Shown: in pieces, positions 1 through 6,870 of the stretch
Position numbering within the stretch: the first letter of the stretch is position 1
Layout of the letters: each line of letters opens with the position of its first letter
Assembly: GCA_021798635.1 (NCBI GenBank)
Contig: JAJZGH010000145.1
Location: 1-12,121, forward strand
Source of the DNA: Planctomycetota bacterium
GTDB taxonomy: Bacteria > Planctomycetota > Phycisphaerae > WQYP01
Direction: 5' to 3'
Length of the DNA: 12,121 bases
Program-made: the position numbers and the translations under genes
The notes under the pieces: generated by a model
The model's input: only the letters and a program-made list of their open reading frames with translations
Databases searched by the model: none
Told to the model about the DNA's origin: nothing

Positions 1-1018
1 ATGTAAATTTATTGGCGCCCTGATCAAACCTGTACCCCGGCCCAAGCTCAATATTCGGATATTGTCGGGCGATTTGTAATTTTAACGCCGCCTCCGCCGC
101 CTGATATTGCGCCAGCAAAGATTGAATATCCATCCGATTAATCAAGGCCGCACGGCTTAATTGTTTCATGTTCAACTTACGCACCGGTGGAGTTTTCATC
201 AGATGAGAGTCGGTGAAGCGTATATTTCTCAAGGCTCGCGCCGGCAGGGATATGGCGGCGGCCAGTTGCATCCGTCGCTGCCTGGCTTGCCCCTGCGCCG
301 CCACCAGCGCCAGTAAGGACTCATGCGCCTGAATTTCCGCCGCGGTATAGACCGGCCGCGAAATACCGCCGGCTTGAAAACGGGATTTAATTAAACTCAG
401 AATCATCGCGGTATTTTGAACCTGTTGCCGCAGCAATCGCACCCGCCTGTGCGCAAAAGAATAATGAATCAGCGCCCGCCGGACCGCTTGCCTCACATTC
501 CAGGCAATTTGCCCCAGATCATACCGCCCCGCCTGGGTTAAGGCTTTTGCCTGGGCCATGCGGTCTTCGCGTCGTCCGGCGGTTTCAATGGGAATATTAA
601 AATTAAACCCCAGTATCCACGGGTTTATGCCGGGGCCGGCTTTGGCCGCATAACTTGGTGAGAACGCCACGGTCGGATTCGGCGATTGGGAGGCGGTTAC
701 CATATTGGCGGTATCTACGCCAAGTTGCGCCAATTGCACCCGCAACGCCGGGCTGTAATACCAGCCTGCCGCCACCAGCGTGCTTAAATTTTGCACCTGC
801 GGAAAACCTGGATGGAGTTTGATAGGTTGCCGGGCGATAAATTTTTTTAATTTCGCATTCGTCAGGGTGCGTGCCTGAAATTGCGTTTCAAAAGCCGCCG
901 GCTTTAATGGTTTGGCCTGATAGGTGGCGCATCCGGCAGGAATCAGGCAAATCATGCCCAGAGCCAAGTACCTTCGGCCCGTTGGGAATACAGCTAAAAT
1001 TGTCCGCGATCTCAGCAC
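1..1018 (-). CDS. TolC/CusC-family outer-membrane efflux lipoprotein (3' end outside the window)
   Basis: This is the N-terminal 339 or so codons of an outer-membrane efflux channel; the frame stays open to the left edge, so the C-terminus is missing. From the GTG at 1018 the protein starts with a basic region (GRR, residues 14-16), a hydrophobic stretch and a Cys at residue 30 in the context IPAGC, which reads as a loose lipoprotein signal. The mature part has the TolC-family layout: a phrase resembling 'SPALRVQLAQ', a 'NPTVAFSPSY' strand, 'LGFNFNIPIETAGRRE', then long Ala/Gln/Arg-rich helices, and near the edge 'QYPNIELGPGYRFDQG', the typical start of the second repeat. Known members export metals, drugs or other small molecules with RND and adaptor subunits, which would be encoded further left; the substrate cannot be told. 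The GTG start is my choice because the internal ATG at 955 would destroy the signal peptide. The promoter found suggests an almost leaderless mRNA. Confidence 0.85.
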   Translation of the reverse strand, partial: MLRSRTILAVFPTGRRYLALGMICLIPAGCATYQAKPLKPAAFETQFQARTLTNAKLKKFIARQPIKLHPGFPQVQNLSTLVAAGWYYSPALRVQLAQLGVDTANMVTASQSPNPTVAFSPSYAAKAGPGINPWILGFNFNIPIETAGRREDRMAQAKALTQAGRYDLGQIAWNVRQAVRRALIHYSFAHRRVRLLRQQVQNTAMILSLIKSRFQAGGISRPVYTAAEIQAHESLLALVAAQGQARQRRMQLAAAISLPARALRNIRFTDSHLMKTPPVRKLNMKQLSRAALINRMDIQSLLAQYQAAEAALKLQIARQYPNIELGPGYRFDQGANKFT

Positions 1019-1024
1019 CAGCGG

Positions 1025-1053
1025 AATTTAGTGATAATCTATGGCCATGTCAA
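1025..1053 (-). promoter_or_regulatory. Sigma-70-like promoter for the efflux gene
   Basis: On the minus strand TTGACA (plus 1048-1053) is followed by a 17-base spacer and TAAATT (plus 1025-1030). The -35 box is a perfect consensus match and the -10 box matches four of six. Transcription should start near 1018, which is the GTG start chosen for the efflux gene, so the message may be leaderless or translation may begin further in. This is a reading of sequence only. Confidence 0.5.
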
Positions 1054-1094
1054 ACACCGGGAGGGTTGATGATAATGGCGATCGTCATGTCAAA
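1046..1094. repeat. Duplicated 9-bp element CATGTCAAA (TTTGACATG), 40 bp apart
   Basis: Two exact copies of CATGTCAAA lie at 1046-1054 and 1086-1094. The first copy contains the -35 box of the efflux promoter on the minus strand. The second sits 40 bp, about four helical turns, upstream of it. It has no good -10 box at normal spacing, so it may be a binding site for a regulator rather than a second promoter. Confidence 0.4.
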
Positions 1095-1141
1095 GCGATC
1101 AGTGCGGCTAATGGCTACCCGGGAATTTCCCACAGCACCGC

Positions 1142-1170
1142 TTGACGCATACCTAACATAATACTAACAT
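1142..1170 (+). promoter_or_regulatory. Sigma-70-like promoter for the ImuA-like/DUF2721 pair
   Basis: TTGACG (1142-1147), a 17-base spacer and TAACAT (1165-1170) form a plausible promoter 34 bases before the ATG at 1204. The -10 box lies in the second of two exact CTAACATA repeats (1153-1160 and 1164-1171), whose 11-bp period puts them on the same face of the helix. No SOS box of the GAAC-N4-GTTC type or of the E. coli type was seen. Confidence 0.5.
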
Positions 1171-1203
1171 ATTGGGGTATGAAAATCAGGGAAGCGCAGC
1201 AGC

Positions 1204-2052
1204 ATGGCAACCAAACTTACTTTCGCGGATGTGGTGCAAAACTCCGCCCGTCTTATTCAGAAGCTTGAACCACAGTTGTCAGCACCTGGCGCATCTGCGC
1301 CCGGCGTGGTTGGTGATGAAAACACCTCCGCCAGCCTGCCGGAATTATGCGTGGGTATTCACGAATGGTTTTATGGAGATACATTAGATTCTACCACGTC
1401 TACCTTCCATACCCCCCTGCCGCGGTCTCGGGATCGGCCTTGGTGGCCGGCAGCCCTTACACTGATGGCTTGGACGGCGGGCCGAATATTACGGCAGTCG
1501 GAACACAAATATCTTTTCTGGATCGGCGGCACAGAATTTCTACCTACCGTACAACTCCTGGCCGCCATTTTGCCGGGCCACCGTCTGATTGAACGTTGCA
1601 TTTTTATTGATCCACCGAGCCAATCCGACCGTATCTGGGCCATTGATCAGACGCTGCGGTGTGGTGCAGCGGCGGTGGTGATCGCGAATGGTGCCGGGGC
1701 GGATATGGCGGCAAGTCGCAGATGGCAACTGGCGGCGGCCGCAGGGGGCGTGTGCGGACTCCTGGCCCGTCCCCCCTGGGAAATAAATACTCCATGCCTG
1801 GCCATCACCCGCTGGCAGGTTCAACCCGCCCCCACCAGCACCAGCCATCCGCAGTGGAATGTGCGCTTGCTTCGCTGCAAGCCGCCCATGCCGCCCATCG
1901 CCCCAGATACTCAATGGACCGCCCAATGGCGTTATGATTCCAATAATGGCCAAGGCGAAATGAAAATTCACATTATCCGGTGGCCCCATTGTCTGACGAT
2001 GCATAATTCCTCTCCCCAGCATACGCCTGCTTTCGAACTACTCTCGCGATAA
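1204..2052 (+). CDS. ImuA-like (RecA-fold, SulA-related) protein without a P-loop
   Basis: A 282-residue protein that I read as a divergent ImuA family member. Characters shared with that family are 'GIHEWF' (51-56), 'YLFWIGG' (103-109), 'FIDPP' (134-138), 'RIWAIDQTLRCGAAAVV' (143-159), 'ADMAASRRWQLAAAAGG' (166-182), 'LLARPPWE' (186-193), 'TRWQVQPAP' (202-210) and 'WNVRLLRCK' (218-226), followed by a beta-rich tail. ImuA normally acts with the ImuB polymerase-like protein and DnaE2 in mutagenic translesion synthesis. Here no GxxxxGK[ST] P-loop is visible, and neither ImuB nor DnaE2 is next to it. The following gene starts 26 bases after its stop and is probably co-transcribed. The start ATG has only a weak AGGGA about 11 bases upstream. 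The family call rests on remembered motif order, so the function stays open; a plain conserved hypothetical is the alternative. Confidence 0.62.
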   Translation: MATKLTFADVVQNSARLIQKLEPQLSAPGASAPGVVGDENTSASLPELCVGIHEWFYGDTLDSTTSTFHTPLPRSRDRPWWPAALTLMAWTAGRILRQSEHKYLFWIGGTEFLPTVQLLAAILPGHRLIERCIFIDPPSQSDRIWAIDQTLRCGAAAVVIANGAGADMAASRRWQLAAAAGGVCGLLARPPWEINTPCLAITRWQVQPAPTSTSHPQWNVRLLRCKPPMPPIAPDTQWTAQWRYDSNNGQGEMKIHIIRWPHCLTMHNSSPQHTPAFELLSR

Positions 2053-2078
2053 CCTACAGATGCGAATACAATGTCACC

Positions 2079-2612
2079 ATGCCAAACCATACAGAACACC
2101 TCATTGCCCTGATTCTTGCACCGGTGGTGCTTATTTCCGCCTGCGGACTGCTGTGTCTGACGTTTTACAACCGCATGGCGGTTTTGACAGCGCGAATCCG
2201 CAGTTTTAATGCGGAGCGATTCGAGTTATTGGAAAAAATACACCAGGAACCGCCCACGCTGCCACCGGAGACCCAACCCCTGCTTCCGTTGCGGGCACGC
2301 CTGCGCGGACTCGAAGGGCAAACAGATGCCATTTTATATCGTGCCCGTCTCATTCGACGCACACTGGTCTGTCTGGTGTCGTGTATTATCGGAATGCTGC
2401 TCTGCTCATTGACCTTGGGCCTGGGACTGATTATTCCCCATTTGGATTTCGCCGCTCTCACGTTTTTTACCCTCGGTATGATCGCCATGCTTATGGCAAT
2501 GATTACCGCGCTGATGGAACTGCGACTAAGCCTGAAACCGGTCTCGCTGGAACAGGACTTCTTTGAGCGAATGACTCCAACGCCAGAAAGCCGCATCCAC
2601 GAGGAAGCCTGA
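2079..2612 (+). CDS. DUF2721 family three-helix membrane protein
   Basis: A 177-residue inner-membrane protein. Hydrophobic helices lie at about residues 8-30, 95-118 and 123-147. Between the first and second is a charged stretch with 'FYNRMAVLTARIRSFNAER' (29-47) and an Arg-rich run 'RLRGLEGQTDAILYRARLIRR' split over 74-94. This layout, with the N-terminal helix running into 'NR...LTARIR' and a paired helix hairpin at the C-terminus, is characteristic of DUF2721, whose function is unknown. The gene follows the ImuA-like gene by 26 bases and has no promoter of its own that I can see, so it is probably the second gene of that unit. The ribosome binding site is weak, and an out-of-frame ATG at 2071 lies just before the start. 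No enzymatic residues are evident. Confidence 0.75.
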   Translation: MPNHTEHLIALILAPVVLISACGLLCLTFYNRMAVLTARIRSFNAERFELLEKIHQEPPTLPPETQPLLPLRARLRGLEGQTDAILYRARLIRRTLVCLVSCIIGMLLCSLTLGLGLIIPHLDFAALTFFTLGMIAMLMAMITALMELRLSLKPVSLEQDFFERMTPTPESRIHEEA

Positions 2613-2655
2613 CGTCCAAAGCATTTTTTAGAAGATACAAGGCCTCAAAACATAC

Positions 2656-2683
2656 TTGACGGCGTGGCAGCTATTACTAGAAT
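2656..2683 (+). promoter_or_regulatory. Strong sigma-70-like promoter for the S16 peptidase/beta-trefoil pair
   Basis: TTGACG (2656-2661), a 16-base spacer and TAGAAT (2678-2683) match the consensus at five of six bases in each box. Initiation near 2690 would give an 86-base leader before the ATG at 2777. This is the best promoter match in the window. Confidence 0.6.
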
Positions 2684-2709
2684 TATCATGAGAATTCGCA
2701 GTCACAGCG

Positions 2710-2725
2710 ATGATATATATATCAT
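2710..2725. promoter_or_regulatory. 16-bp perfect palindrome in the leader, candidate operator
   Basis: ATGATATATATATCAT reads the same on both strands. It lies about 27 bp downstream of the -10 box and 51 bp before the peptidase start. A dimeric repressor bound here would block the promoter. In RNA the same bases could form only a weak AU hairpin, so a DNA operator is the likelier reading. An alternating AT run can also arise by chance. Confidence 0.4.
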
Positions 2726-2776
2726 TGTTTTCCACAGGCCGCACGTCAGCGGCACACTTACGCGGAGAAGCCCCAT

Positions 2777-4042
2777 ATGATAAAGCTTCGGCAAAGCTGT
2801 GAAAAAAAGGCATCGGCGGTCCCATGCATTTATATGATTGTCCTGGCCTTGTGTACGATGGCTGGGACATACGCCCCTGCGGCATCCGCGGACGGTATGC
2901 TTTCCGGTGGAGGCAGCCGTTACAGCACCATTGTCAACCCGGCTTATCTGCATCGAGAAAAACATTATGGACGGCTGGAAAATTCAATCCGCGGATTGCT
3001 GGTCCGTGAATTCAGTAATGGCCGACTTGCTGGCAACAGTGAGGAGATCATCGCCACGGTAAATACCGACGAACACACACCACCAATTAAATTCGTCAAT
3101 AAAGTCGGGCCTGATGTGATGGTTGCCGCGAAAATCGCATTACGCGCCGTCCGATTGCGCTACCCGGATATTCAACCAGGATGTATTCGAATAAGCTTTT
3201 CCGACCAATATACCGCTGTAGACGGAAATTCCGCCGGTTGCGCCTGCGCCGTGCTGATTCTATCACTGCTGGAAAACACGCGACTGGACCGCAACATGGC
3301 CGTCACAGGAGCAATCACCGCCGATTGGCGAGTCCGGGCAATCGGCGGGCTGGCGGCAAAAATTCCCGGTGCCATCGCCGACCACCTTACCGGTGTTGTG
3401 GTTCCGCAGAGCAACAGCCGCAATGTTTGTGATGTCATGTTATTAAACGGACCGCGGACGGCCTGGCAGATTCAGATATTTTCTGTGCGGACACTGCAAC
3501 AAGCCATGGCGTTGATGCGGCGCAATAAACCGCGTGACATCCGTTATGCCATGCTGCTGTTTTCAACATTACAGCCCATTTTCCAGAAAAAGGGAGAGGC
3601 AGCATTGAGTGATCCGACAGTGATTCAGAGACTTAATCAAATTGCGGCGCTGGCACCAGATGATCTATCGGCTCAGTATCTGTTGGCACTGGCCAAGGGA
3701 ACTGAGCCGACAAAATTATCAATCGGCGCTTCGATGTACGAAGCATTTGCCGCAATACATTTTTACAACGACTATCTATGGAAGACGACATTACCCAAGA
3801 CGCCGCCATTTCCCATACGGGATTCGTTACGGAGACTCAACCGACTGCGGAGTATTGCATCACGCCAATGCCTGCCGCTGATTGAGGCCTTAACTCGATT
3901 TGTCCAGGCCTGCGGCACGTGGGGTGGTACGGCGAACGGCGCGGCTCACATTGTCGACAGAGCAAATGGCGTCGAACGGATTCTGGACCGGATGCACAGT
4001 AACCAGAAAACGATTTACCGAATGATGCACAGTGGATTTTAA
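2777..4042 (+). CDS. Exported Lon-type (S16) serine peptidase domain protein without AAA+ ATPase
   Basis: A 421-residue protein. Residues 1-38 form a signal peptide: basic start, hydrophobic 'IYMIVLALCTMAG', then 'APAASA-DG', a good signal peptidase I site. Residues about 85-250 match the Lon proteolytic domain: a 'VGPDVMVAAKIALRAVR' helix (110-126), the Ser loop 'AVDGNSAG' (147-154), 'MAVTGAITADWRVRAIGGLAAKIPGA' split over 174-199, and 'GVVVPQSN' (206-213). Ser152 and Lys195 sit where the Lon dyad lies, with the same 43-residue spacing as Ser679/Lys722 of E. coli Lon. There is no Walker A/B and no PDZ domain. Residues about 250-421 are helical, with a TPR-like 'ALAPDDLSAQYLLALAKG' (291-308), and are not recognised. 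The start has GGAG nine bases upstream. It should act outside the cytoplasm without ATP, probably on unfolded or specific substrates. The next gene, 33 bases on, encodes an exported lectin-like protein. Confidence 0.8.
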   Translation: MIKLRQSCEKKASAVPCIYMIVLALCTMAGTYAPAASADGMLSGGGSRYSTIVNPAYLHREKHYGRLENSIRGLLVREFSNGRLAGNSEEIIATVNTDEHTPPIKFVNKVGPDVMVAAKIALRAVRLRYPDIQPGCIRISFSDQYTAVDGNSAGCACAVLILSLLENTRLDRNMAVTGAITADWRVRAIGGLAAKIPGAIADHLTGVVVPQSNSRNVCDVMLLNGPRTAWQIQIFSVRTLQQAMALMRRNKPRDIRYAMLLFSTLQPIFQKKGEAALSDPTVIQRLNQIAALAPDDLSAQYLLALAKGTEPTKLSIGASMYEAFAAIHFYNDYLWKTTLPKTPPFPIRDSLRRLNRLRSIASRQCLPLIEALTRFVQACGTWGGTANGAAHIVDRANGVERILDRMHSNQKTIYRMMHSGF

Positions 4043-4075
4043 GTAGCGAGCAGCAATGATTCACCGGGGAATCGG

Positions 4076-5743
4076 ATGGTATTTATGCGGGCAAACAACA
4101 TTGGCGGTAAGCTGATCACCAGCTTGATATGCTGCGCTGCATGGGCACTTCACCTACCGCTTGCGCGATGTGCCACTGCGCCAGCACATCCGTGGGCTGC
4201 CACGGATGTGCTGGTAGCGACGGATGGGAAATTGGCGGACCTATATGTGAACGGTCATCGACTGGCAAAAAAGGAAATTGTTCCGGTTGCGACGAGCAGC
4301 GGTGTGAGCCTCGTTGACTTATGGATACATACCCACCCGGGCGATTGGCTGGTTTTTCATGTCGTATGCCCGAAAGGCCTGATGCAGCGAAGGGGAATTG
4401 CGGTGGCCGGAAGACGCCGTGGCGATGATGTATTGCTTTCAGAAGAACAGACGCTGCAATGGTGTGCGATCTCCAATGCCGGGCAAGCACCCGCATTCAT
4501 CGCCACGCGTGATTATCTCCGAAAATCTTCTGCGGTGATTCCGCGGCATCCGTCGCACCGTTGCTTTACCATGCTAGCGCAACATACCGATTTCAGTAAT
4601 GGCGAAGTAATCTGGGCACGGGGAAATTCCCTTAATGTATGGATCAAATGCCTGGTCCCGCGGCACAAAACACCACCGACCGGAGTACCAAGCGATACTG
4701 GGAAACGCACAGAACCTGCCGTAAAAATTCAACTCTCGGCAGCCCAACCCATTGCCAATGGAGTCTACAGCCTGACCAACCAATATAGCCATCTGGTGCT
4801 TAATGATCCGGGGCGTTCTGATCAACCGGGCACAGCCATTGATCAGGCAACAACGGATGGCGGCAAGCATCAGAAATGGAAATTTACTTATCAGGGCCAC
4901 GGCCTTTATACAATTAAGAATGAATTGAGCGCGTTGTATCTTTCCGGCGCCGAAACCAATCCACAACCGGGCGATCTGCTGCGCCAGGAATTTCCGAGTC
5001 ACAGGGCAAATCAACAATGGAAACTGCAGCGCAAGCACCAGGGGTTTCTGTGCATCAATGCGGCCAGTGGTCTTGCCATGGACGATTACGGACACCATGT
5101 AAACCCCGGCACAGCCGTGGATTTGTGGTCCGTCCATCACATTAAAACTATCGGCAATCAAACATGGCTGTTCCATAAGGCCCGGGGCGCACAGGCCGGC
5201 ATGAATCCGCAAATCATGGTTTCGCAGGTAGTTCGGAAACCCGCGCCAGTCATTACATTCACCGACGCGCTGGCACAAGACGCTCTGCGAACATATCAGA
5301 CCAAAATCCACCTGGCGCGCAAGCTTTATCAAAAGCAACAGGGGCAAGCCGCCACCGCGTGTGCCGCGATACTGCATGACGCGCTACTTACCGCGATGAC
5401 AACCAATCATCCCGGCCAAACGCGAAAACTCACGGATATTCTCACGGCGATGCGGCAACCTTCTTATCGTCCGGCGATGGCAACGACATTCACAATCCGA
5501 TCCGCGCAATATGCGTGGAGGAAATACATGGTGAGTTTGGCACAAGCTCGCGCCAATTACCTCATCGCGCGGGACCACCTGCGGCGGCGGTTCGCCAGTA
5601 CATTAGCGGAAAAAGCATTGATGAAAGCCATCCAATCGGGCAATGTAACCGATGCCCTGTTGATTAATAAAATAATTCAACGTCTGGATCGCGAAAATAG
5701 AAATCCGCTGAAATTCGCCAGTGACTATCCACGGTATCACTGA
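4076..5743 (+). CDS. Exported protein with ricin-type beta-trefoil lectin domain
   Basis: A 555-residue protein in three parts after a signal peptide (hydrophobic residues 13-30, 'LPLARCATA'). Residues about 42-195 look like a beta-sandwich with 'DGKLADLYVNGHRL' (50-63) and 'HPGDWLVFHV' (87-96), phrases of the kind found in carbohydrate-binding or galactose-binding-like folds; this part is not firmly assigned. Residues about 226-368 form a complete beta-trefoil of three repeats, each ending in the diagnostic QxW: QKW (266-268), QQW (313-315) and QTW (362-364). Such domains usually bind sugars. Residues about 395-555 are helical and Ala/Arg-rich, unrecognised, with no anchor or catalytic motif evident. 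A GGGG run lies six to seven bases before the ATG at 4076; ATG 4085 is an alternative start. It is probably co-transcribed with the S16 peptidase gene, so it may recruit that enzyme to a glycan or be its substrate; this is inference. Confidence 0.75.
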   Translation: MVFMRANNIGGKLITSLICCAAWALHLPLARCATAPAHPWAATDVLVATDGKLADLYVNGHRLAKKEIVPVATSSGVSLVDLWIHTHPGDWLVFHVVCPKGLMQRRGIAVAGRRRGDDVLLSEEQTLQWCAISNAGQAPAFIATRDYLRKSSAVIPRHPSHRCFTMLAQHTDFSNGEVIWARGNSLNVWIKCLVPRHKTPPTGVPSDTGKRTEPAVKIQLSAAQPIANGVYSLTNQYSHLVLNDPGRSDQPGTAIDQATTDGGKHQKWKFTYQGHGLYTIKNELSALYLSGAETNPQPGDLLRQEFPSHRANQQWKLQRKHQGFLCINAASGLAMDDYGHHVNPGTAVDLWSVHHIKTIGNQTWLFHKARGAQAGMNPQIMVSQVVRKPAPVITFTDALAQDALRTYQTKIHLARKLYQKQQGQAATACAAILHDALLTAMTTNHPGQTRKLTDILTAMRQPSYRPAMATTFTIRSAQYAWRKYMVSLAQARANYLIARDHLRRRFASTLAEKALMKAIQSGNVTDALLINKIIQRLDRENRNPLKFASDYPRYH

Positions 5744-5762
5744 TTTTAATTCCAGCAAATGC

Positions 5763-5788
5763 GACCACTTTTTTGTGATCACTTTTTT
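5763..5788 (+). terminator. Weak hairpin plus T-run ending the rightward genes
   Basis: GACCAC (5763-5768), a TTTTTT loop, GTGATC (5775-5780) and then T6 (5783-5788) can fold into a six-pair stem with one C-A mismatch followed by a U-run. It lies 20 bases after the beta-trefoil gene stop and overlaps the stop codon of the convergent nnrD. The stem is weak, so efficiency is doubtful. Confidence 0.35.
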
Positions 5789-6798
5789 ATGTAGGCCGCT
5801 ATAGCGCGAGGCATGTGCTCGGCAATATCTGTAGCCAGAATGCCCGCCGGGCCGATTGCTTTGGCCGCCAGATCGCCGGCTAATCCGTGCAGATGCACCC
5901 CCAGACGGGCCGCCTGTCCACAGGTCAGTCCGCCCTGGCCCACCAGCGATGCAATCACACCTGTGAGGACATCTCCACTGCCGGCGGTTGCCATCGCAGG
6001 GTTTCCGGTTTTATTTATGCCAATGCGCCCGCCATCCGCGATCACGGTCTGGTGCCCTTTGAGTACCACCACGCATCCCGTAGCGCGGCTTAGTAGTTCC
6101 GCCAAAGCCGTACGATCCGGTCCAGTCTTAGCCGCAGGCTCCACAGGGGGTTGCACGGCCGTTGCCGCCAATTCCTCGGGCATATCTAAAGCAACGCCAT
6201 CGGCGGTGGAGGGCAGATCGTCATCGTCATCCGCTAAACTGCGCGGTGCGGCGGCTGTCACCGGGGCTTTCTCCGCGGCCATGCCGATGTTTCCGCCGCG
6301 CTTGGCAACCGCCGCCATCAGACGCATGAACTCCCCCATGTGGGGAGTCAGAATCACATTGGACCAGTCGCGCCGCGTGGGCCATTCGCTGGCTTCCAGC
6401 GAAGCCAGCGTATTAAGCGCATCGGCATCCAGGACGATGGGGCCGCGATGGCGTTCCAAAAGCTCCAGAACAATTTTTTTCGTCGTTGTACTTGTGCCCA
6501 GCCCGGGGCCAACGGCAACGGCGTCGTGATGGTCGGCAAATTCCACCAGTGATTTGATATCCCGCGGGTTGATAATAAAACCCGTTGCCACCGGACAAAT
6601 CGCCAAGACCTGAGGGAGAATATCTTTGACGGTAGCGATCCGGCAAAGGCCGGTACCAGTCCGCATGGCGCCGGTTGCCACCATCGCCGGCGCGCCGATC
6701 ATACAGTCTGAACCGGCAATCACCAGAACTTTTCCAAAATCGCCCTTATAGGCCTCTGATCGGCGGGGCGTCATAGCAGGTAATTCAATTGTTTCCAT
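5779..6798 (-). CDS. nnrD: ADP-dependent NAD(P)H-hydrate dehydratase (YjeF C-terminal/ribokinase-like fold)
   Basis: This enzyme removes water from the S-epimer of damaged NAD(P)H hydrate at the expense of ADP, repairing the cofactor in the cytoplasm. In the 339-residue protein the family motifs appear in order: 'YKGDFGKVLVIAGS' (17-30), 'AVGPGLG' (95-101), 'LDADALN' (123-129), 'ILTPHMGEF' (149-157), 'VVVLKGHQTVI' (243-253) and 'GNPAMATAGSGDVLTG' (265-280), with Asp276 the expected catalytic base. It lacks the N-terminal epimerase (NnrE) domain fused in many bacteria. An insertion at about residues 165-225, rich in Ala, Pro and Asp (five consecutive Asp at 190-194), makes it longer than usual. 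I start at ATG 6798, with AGG nine bases upstream; the in-frame ATG 6840 follows a T7 run with no Shine-Dalgarno sequence. It is the last gene of the leftward run, 72 bases after the GH88-like gene. Confidence 0.9.
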   Translation of the reverse strand: METIELPAMTPRRSEAYKGDFGKVLVIAGSDCMIGAPAMVATGAMRTGTGLCRIATVKDILPQVLAICPVATGFIINPRDIKSLVEFADHHDAVAVGPGLGTSTTTKKIVLELLERHRGPIVLDADALNTLASLEASEWPTRRDWSNVILTPHMGEFMRLMAAVAKRGGNIGMAAEKAPVTAAAPRSLADDDDDLPSTADGVALDMPEELAATAVQPPVEPAAKTGPDRTALAELLSRATGCVVVLKGHQTVIADGGRIGINKTGNPAMATAGSGDVLTGVIASLVGQGGLTCGQAARLGVHLHGLAGDLAAKAIGPAGILATDIAEHMPRAIAAYIKK

Positions 6799-6870
6799 AA
6801 CATGTAGCCTATGAGAATTCGCCAAGATCGGCAAGCGCATTGGTAAAAAAACAGCGCGTCGGACGAGGCC

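Noticed and set aside
2613..2650. A T6 run after the DUF2721 gene as a terminator.
   Set aside because: No stable stem precedes the T-run.
6845..6870. A T7 run on the minus strand after the GH88-like gene, as a possible terminator.
   Set aside because: The preceding bases form only a three-pair stem (CGT/ACG), too weak for an intrinsic terminator, and nnrD follows closely on the same strand.
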